Assembly: GCF_042453785.1 (NCBI RefSeq)
Contig: NC_091677.1
Location: 34,517,001-34,581,000 of the forward strand
DNA length: 64,000 nucleotides
Reading direction: 5' to 3'
Origin: Malus domestica
Taxonomy: Eukaryota; Streptophyta; Magnoliopsida; Rosales; Rosaceae
Positions 57,814 to 64,000 of this stretch are shown here, in pieces (the first letter of the stretch is position 1; every line of letters begins with the position of its first letter). The notes under the pieces were generated by a model. That model did not search any database. It was not told the DNA's origin and saw only the letters and a program-made list of their open reading frames with translations. The position numbers and the translations under genes are program-made.

Positions 57814-59829
57814 ATGACGATGGCCTCACAGTCACAGTCACTCCAATTCTTTCACAGCCACATAATCATAAGAAGAAGCACTCTTCCTCCTCCTTCCCTT
57901 CCTTTTCATTTCCAGGTCCCCAAATCCCTATTTCTTAATTATTTTGTACTTTTTTACTCTTTCTTCTTCTTTCAATTTAATTAGGGCTTATCCATACTTG
58001 CAGTTGCAGTTGCAGGGTGGTTATACTTATACGCCATATGCTACAGTTGGCGTTGTACGCAGGAGGCCTCCCTCCAGGTTCTCTCTCAAGTATCAAACAA
58101 TGGCTATGGCTATGGCCAATGCCAATGTGAGTGCTTCGCCTTCGCCCACTCCCACTCCGGAGGCACCACTTTCATTTCATTTCATTACACTTAGAGCTCT
58201 GCACAATCACTCACTCAATCAATAGAATGAATAGGTTTCACAACATTTGGTATGGTAGGTAATTTGGTTGTGTGATTTTAGGATGTAGAGCAGCCGCAGC
58301 TGCAAGCCACAGTCACAACCAAGTGCTTCTTTGACATAGATATTGGCGGCGAAGCTGTTGGTCGCCTTGTATTGGGCCTCTTCGGTCAAGTTGTTCCCAA
58401 AACCGTTGAAAACTTTCGCGCCTTGTGCACAGGCAAACCCCCCAAACAACCTTTCCTTATTTTTCCCTTTCCTTTCTAATTTCTTCTACTACTTCTTTTG
58501 CTTTATAGTTTATACTAATATTGATTTATTGTTCTTGTAGGAGAGAAAGGATATGGTTATAAAGGATGCTCTTTCCACCGCATCATCAAAGATTTTATGA
58601 TCCAAGGAGGGGACTTCACTCAAGGAGATGTGATCCCTCTCTATCTCCCCCGTTCTCCCTCTCTAATAAATGCAGTAGGATCGGATCTCATTGGTTTCTA
58701 AACTAATCCAAATTTAAATGTTTTTACTTGCCGCAGGGAACTGGGGGAGTTAGTATCTATGGTTCCAAATTTGCAGATGAGAGTTTTGCATGTATGTTCT
58801 TGTCACATTTATTTCTAAATTGTTATTATTTCAATTTGTATGGGAACAAGAATTGTTAACTGAGTTGAGAATTGAGATCCTATCATTTGAGAGGCATTTG
58901 ATTGTGAGCTGAAAGCGCTTACCATAATGACTTGAATAAACACTTGCAGTGAAGCATGTTGGTCCTGGTGTGCTGAGCATGGCTAATGCAGGCCCTGGTA
59001 CTAATGGGAGCCAGTTTTTCATTTGCACGGTGAAGGTGAGATGGCTGCTGCAACTATGCAATCCTCTCTCTCTGTATCACACATTTAACTAAATACTTTT
59101 CTCTTACTTGGGTTTGAATTCTCGCCATGCTTTCCTTCAAATTCCAAGTCTATTCTTTATTTCCATCCGTTATGGTCAGCAGTGATTTTTTTGCAACTTG
59201 ATAGCTGAGTAGGTGCAACTGCTTTGTTCGGTTACAGTCTGGTGGACAAGATTTTATTATATTATCTTCGAAACAACCATACAAAACTTTGAGATAAAAT
59301 CTTTAAACAAGCCAATACAGCATATATGAGATTCATCAGCAGTTGAAAGAAGCACTGAGATGCTTATATATGCATGCACAAATGATTTTTTAAGGTTTTA
59401 CTTCTATCTATGGATCAATTTGTGCTTTTTGCATCATCACATATCCAGTCAAAGTGGTAGACATTGGGATGATTGGAAAACACTCATTAGTTCGTAGTTA
59501 GTATTTTTATCACTGTTAATTTCAGCTAAAGCAAATAAGTGTCAGAAATGAAACCCTGTCCTTCTTGTCTGTAATTATTTAAAAACAAAAAAGAAAGAGA
59601 AGATCTACATGCGGTATTCTGTTCAGCCAATTTAGCTCTTTGTCGATTAATGGTTTTGGTATGCCTCATGTAGACTCCATGGTTGGACAACCGCCATGTG
59701 GTTTTCGGACACGTGATTGAGGGAATGGATGTTCTGAGGAAACTCGAGTCCCAAGAGACAAGCAGGCTAGATGTCCCTCGTTTGCCATGCAGAATAGTTA
59801 ACTGTGGAGAGTTGCTGTTGGATGACTGA
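57814..59829 (+). CDS. CYP20-3: Chloroplast peptidyl-prolyl cis-trans isomerase, CYP20-3 (ROC4) type
   Basis: The exons are 57814-57915, 58004-58126, 58282-58432, 58541-58629, 58737-58791, 58950-59035 and 59674-59829, giving 253 aa. Residues 1-75 are Ser/His/Arg-rich like a plastid transit peptide. The cyclophilin domain starts at about residue 88. It shows [35 protein letters not shown] (catalytic Arg139), [16 protein letters not shown] and [10 protein letters not shown]. The C-terminal LESQET...[13 protein letters not shown] is typical of CYP20-3 rather than the lumenal cyclophilins. The four Cys of the redox-regulated stromal enzyme are kept (124, 199, 241, 246), plus extra Cys90 and Cys135. 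The known Arabidopsis protein folds stromal proteins, is reduced by thioredoxin and interacts with serine acetyltransferase. The intron at 58433 starts with GC, and exon 2 has three alternative in-frame TTGCAG acceptors. The exact N-terminus is less certain. Confidence 0.93.
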
Positions 59830-60842
59830 TCTGTTTGCCTTACTCGGCATAAAGTACAACTGTGGGATGAAGTTTTCTGGTTTGTCAATTCCAGAGTTGT
59901 TCTTAACTATGATTATTATTCTTGCGATGTTTTTGGCTGTGAAATGAAATATACCAGACATCAACATTGTTCATTTCCGCCAAGTTCAAATGCGATTTAT
60001 ATATATAAACACCAGAGATGAAGGTACATGTATTCTGTTGGACTGAATACAGGGACACACTTATCCCTTTGTTTTTAGAACAGAAACTCACGGAGTCAAT
60101 TACGTGAATTAATGCGGCATCCATTAACTGTATTGTTTTACAAGTGTATAACAACTTGGCCATAATTCGTAGGGATCCTTAACTCACTTTAATATGCCAA
60201 ATTACCGCCAGCCCTTGTTAACTGAAATTTGGATTACAAGGTGACTGAAATCGTGACACAGTAGAAGACAAATATGCAACGCAATGGCAACTGTTTCAAG
60301 ACGAGCTTTTGCCTCTCTCTTGTTACATCGACTCAATCTTCCAAGAATTATAAATACAAACCAAAAGGGATTTCTAAATCATAGAATCGATCTTGTACTG
60401 CATTTTCAAGTTTCAAAACCAAAGAGATTAGCACCACAAGGCACAAACTTGTTTGGGAGCAACTGACTTTCAGTTCCGCATTCATTTGCCAAACCTCCCC
60501 ACATCATATTACATAAAGAAAAAAACTATGATTTTGCAGCTGGTGCCCGTATTCGGATAAAGAAAACTAGCAAGGAGGGGCTTTTGCAGAAGATATATGT
60601 ATAACAATGTCGATGAGGGCATTAGGTTTCAATGGAAGAGAAGCATAAAGCAAAGATTAACAATACAAACTGCAAAAGTACTGTTTCAAAGTCAAAACTT
60701 AAGTCAAAGACAGATTGAAACAATTTATTAGCCTTAATCTGCCTTTTCTAATTTATTAACTGTGAATCTGGCTGCATACCTCACATGTAATAATAAATTC
60801 CATGTCCTTTCCAAAGCAACTATTCTACTGGAGGAGTTTGGC
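59830..60842. other. Intergenic, no gene recognised
   Basis: This is the cyclophilin 3' UTR, then AT-rich DNA without a recognisable coding sequence, repeat terminus or RNA gene. Confidence 0.5.
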
Positions 60843-61259
60843 TCATTTCACTAAATACTCAACTGGGGATCCATCCGAGATGTGGTCTTCTAATTCATCA
60901 ACAAGGGCATCATAACATAAACGATATTGCTCTGGTTTCTGAACCATTCCATCTCGCTGAAATCTGAATGTGGTTATTGTTTTTACTAAATCTAAACCAG
61001 GCATGTTCCCAGAAAGAATTCTCTGCAATGTATCATGAATGGTGCAGTACGTTCCAGTTCTCCCAACACCTATATTGCAGTGCACCACAATTGGGCTGCA
61101 GTCGGGTATGGCGGGTGCCACCTGATACATTACTCTTTTCTCAATTTCACGAACAGAAAATGTATCTTCGGGAACTCCTTGGTTAGGCCATTGAGAATAC
61201 TGAATATGCAAAACAGACATTAGTGGTGAAGGTTCCTCTGAGCGAAGAAGAATGAGCAG
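60843..61259 (-). pseudogene. PTP1-like tyrosine phosphatase, C-terminal fragment
   Basis: An uninterrupted minus-strand frame from 61259 to 60843 encodes [20 protein letters not shown], then [40 protein letters not shown] and [20 protein letters not shown]. It matches the second half of the catalytic domain of plant PTP1. This includes the WPDxGVP loop (WPNQGVP here, with Asn replacing the general-acid Asp) and the Cys-X5-Arg loop ([10 protein letters not shown] for HCSAGIGRTG). The frame is closed by TAA at 61262-61260. I could not find the N-terminal half of the domain in the next 2 kb. It is most likely a truncated gene copy; a misread exon of a longer gene remains possible. Confidence 0.75.
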
Positions 61260-61610
61260 TTAGCGCCATTTGCGGTATACAGCAGGAATACCCAAGGTGA
61301 CGTGAATCTTCTTCATATCAAGCAAGGTCTTTGAAGTAGAGCCCAACCTCTAATCTGCACAAAGAAAGATGGACGTTCAACTACTTAAAGTCAAGAGCAG
61401 CTCAGCAAAAATTCCAAACAGACCAAGAATGAAGCAGTTCACTTACCATCAATAAACTCAGTCGAGATACGCAGCCCAGGCGAGAAGTTGGATTCCCACT
61501 CTCAGCTGATCCCCAGAGTGTCCCTGGACCACTCATGGCCACATTTGCTTGACAAATCAAAAAGCCTATGGCAAGACCTCAATTGCCCTACTTCTTCCTT
61601 GTGGCCGATC

Positions 61611-61874
61611 TCAAAGAAATACTAGAACTCGTTGACAGTTAGGCTCAAATCGAAGAACTTGCTCAGGTTTGAGAACCATACTATCATTCAAACTGTATTC
61701 AGGGAACACTGAGTATGAACGCATTTCATGATGCAGATCACCTCTGGAAAATGCGCGGGATGAGAAAGGTGAATCCCAACATATAGTAGTATGAATGGGA
61801 CTTGATGGCTCTCTTCCCAGCTTTGGCAGCCTCACTGCATGATTCATGGCTACTTCCTTCTTCACTTGTTTCAT
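61611..61874 (-). other. Unrecognised 87-codon ORF
   Basis: The ORF (MKQVKKEVAMNHAVRLPKLG..., FSRGDLHHEMRSYSVFPEY, MVLKPEQVLRFEPNCQRVL) has balanced composition, unlike the surrounding low-complexity frames. It lies upstream, in the same orientation, of the PTP fragment. I do not recognise a family, and it may be part of a broken gene. Confidence 0.3.
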
Positions 61875-63228
61875 GCAAACTCTGGGCGGGATTGTGTGCT
61901 TATACGTCTCAAGGAAATCCCGAAATAGCTCATCTTACAGGAAGACCTGCCTTGCGGCAAGTAAAGAAGAAAACTAGGGGATATGGTACAATTTCCTCTA
62001 GCATTTTCTCTTTTTATTGTTGGGATAAAAATTTGCTCTCTAAATTTATTTACCTCCTACTTAAGATAGGTTTAAATAAGCTCCAGAGGTAATTGGTTTC
62101 TTTTTCCTCGAATACTTAAACTCCAAGTCAATGTGGAGAATCTACATCAAATCAGGAAACAACTATTTGCTCGCCTACTCAGCTTGAGATTTTCTACATA
62201 TTGCCATTTCTGCATATAACCCAACAGGTGTAGGAGTATTTGTAAAGCCAAAAAATAATTCCAAAATCCAGAAGACGACATGTGGATTTTTTTTTCCCAA
62301 GAATAGAAGATTGCCCTTATTAAATGGGTGGGGCCCGTAAATATTCTCAAGTGCACTTCAACATCCCCGGAGGTTTGAGCAGTTGGCTACGCCATCTCCA
62401 AGCTCTCATGCTCATGGCCAAAGACATAAAGGATACGATTAATCACCAAATATTATCTTTAATACATTCCTGATTGAAGATCAACTCAATCAATTAAGAA
62501 ATCCTCATCACAATCAATCAATGATACTTTAACTGATAATCCCAAGATATCATCTTATAATTAATATCTTCAAAATAATTTTTTCCTCATCCATTTTACA
62601 GATGACTCACCTTGGCCAATTGGAAGCCTTCACTTGTAGGTTAGAACCTTACCATGGCCGGCCACCTCTTTATAAATACTCCATCTACACCATTTTTTGG
62701 TAAGCTTTTGTTACTCACTTAAGCCCTAAACCCTCTCTTGTTAGGGAAACCGACTTAAGCATTAGAGATCTATTGGTCAGACCCCCCCCCCCCCACCTTG
62801 TGGGCACGAGTGATCAAATGTGTTTATTGTTTTGTTGGTACAAATTTGTCAAGCTGAAGACGACGATTTTTTGTCACCATAAACAGTGAATGGCTGGTGG
62901 GGTGGGGCTGGTGTTAATTTGGACGGGAAAAAGGTTTAGTGAGTTTTTGTAGTAGTTGGATTCCGGCTACAAATCTGAATTTGGGGTTGATTAGTGGTTA
63001 GATCGAGAGAAATTTGGCCGAGTCTTGGATGAGTTAGGGTGGTCGAGCTACATGTGGGGAGGTGAGGGATAGCGTGACTGTGGGCAAGGGTGGATGGTGG
63101 GGGAATGGGTGGTGCAAAGGTTAGGAGTGGTTGTTATTAATTTGTTTTCTTTTATTATTATAATATTTATAATTTTATTAATTTTTAAATTAGATTTAAG
63201 AAACGTGGGAAGCACAAGGCCGAATTCA
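61875..63228. other. Intergenic, nothing recognised
   Basis: AT-rich sequence with a poly-C run at about 62781-62793. There is no supported gene. The segment 62880-63130 is G/T-rich low-complexity DNA. Confidence 0.5.
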
Positions 63229-63229
63229 T

Positions 63230-63492
63230 GGGGTCCACGTTTGTAATGGAGCCCCAAGCGTTCATCATCTTTTTGTCGACGATAGTTTTATATTTGCTAG
63301 AAGTTCTCTCCAGGAGTGTATGCAATTGAAGGAGTTGCTAAGAGCTTACGAACGGGTGTCTGGGCAAGCTGTTAATCTTTCAAAAAGTAGTGTGGCTTTT
63401 AGTAGAAATTTAACGGATATGGATGCACAGCTTCTGGTTGATTGTCTTGGGATGGAACGAGTGGAGTATCATGACCAGTATCTCAGTTTATG
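63230..63492 (+). mobile_element. LINE reverse-transcriptase fragment
   Basis: A continuous frame reads GVHVCNGAPSVHHLFVDDSF, IFARSSLQECMQLKELLRAY, ERVSGQAVNLSKSSVAFS and GMERVEYHDQYLSL. This is the RT segment after the thumb boundary of plant LINEs, with the catalytic F-x-D-D box present as FVDDS (usually FADDS). Both ends are abrupt: noncoding DNA to the left and, at 63493, an unrelated TGTCACGCTCCGACCTGC sequence to the right. Confidence 0.85.
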
Positions 63493-64000
63493 TCACGCTC
63501 CGACCTGCGAATAAAGACTATTCACGAGTTAGGGTGTGAGCCATATCTTAGCTATATAAATAAATTCTACAAATAAGATATGGTGGAAAAATTAAAATTA
63601 AATTATTAAAATTGATTGAATACGTAGCGGAATAACTATAGTGCACAAAATAATTCACAACAAAAAGTACCAACAAAATAATAATTAAATTGTAACAATT
63701 CTTTCGAATGCATGAAATATATGCAAATGAGATGGATGAATGTACTCACTCCCTTCTAATCCCGTCAACACATACCTAAGGCACCCAAGCCTGCATGTCC
63801 CATACCATGCTTATACCACTTGGCTTCGAATACCTTAGAATATGAGTTAACGCTCGTTCATCCCTTAACCCAATTTTTGTAATTAAACTCCCAGTTTCCA
63901 CTTTATTAAACATGCACTTCCCCTGATGCCTAATTGTATATTCAAGCCCTTCTCTCGAAGCCTAACATATACATGATTTCATTATTTTATAATCAACCAA
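63493..64000. other. Unassigned sequence, possibly the end of another repeat
   Basis: The segment starts TGTCACGCTCCGACCTGC exactly where the LINE frame stops, so it may be an inserted element running off the window. No second terminus is visible inside the window to confirm this. Confidence 0.3.

Overview
The window is nuclear DNA of a flowering plant, most likely a woody eudicot and plausibly Rosaceae. The reasons are AT-rich intergenic DNA, genes split into many short exons by GT-AG introns, several Ty1/copia LTR retrotransposons, Au-type SINEs, hAT elements and a Cassandra TRIM (a 5S-rRNA-bearing element known to be common in Rosaceae). The family and genus are inference; nothing here fixes the species. 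No bacterial-style operon, CRISPR array or complete tRNA/rRNA gene was seen.

Layout. 1-3605 is a decayed minus-strand copia element with one LTR and repeat-rich filler. 3606-8230 is non-coding, with a large nested foldback (5752-6945) and a MITE (7651-7829). 8369-14299 (+) is a six-exon release-factor-like gene whose 4.4 kb last intron carries a 1 kb hAT element. 15075-15925 is a hAT remnant. 15999-16719 is a Cassandra TRIM with a U6 snRNA fragment inserted between its 5' LTR and its primer-binding site. 17725-21865 (+) is a complete cathepsin B-like protease gene that needs a 5-nt microexon. 23603-42141 (+) is a 19-exon paladin/PTP-like-phytase gene (1256 aa), with SINEs, a copia element and an RTE LINE in its introns. 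43242-45059 (-) is a TLS1/C9orf78 (HCA59) splicing-factor homologue, convergent with paladin. 45631-57482 is a transposon block: a hAT MITE, a complete but dead copia (46300-51290) and a second dead copia (51382-57482). 57814-59829 (+) is a chloroplast cyclophilin of the CYP20-3/ROC4 type. 60843-61259 (-) is a truncated tyrosine-phosphatase fragment. 61260-64000 is mostly unassigned, with a LINE reverse-transcriptase fragment near the end.

The genes are independent housekeeping loci, not a pathway: organellar translation rescue, proteolysis, a probable lipid/inositol-phosphate phosphatase, splicing, and stromal protein folding. Exon models below were built by hand. Reading phase was checked at every junction and the models stay open throughout, but no transcript data were available. 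The most unusual items are the U6-Cassandra chimera, the cathepsin B microexon carrying the oxyanion-hole Gln, the triplicated paladin whose third active-site loop is dead, and a GC-AG intron plus tandem TTGCAG acceptors in the cyclophilin.
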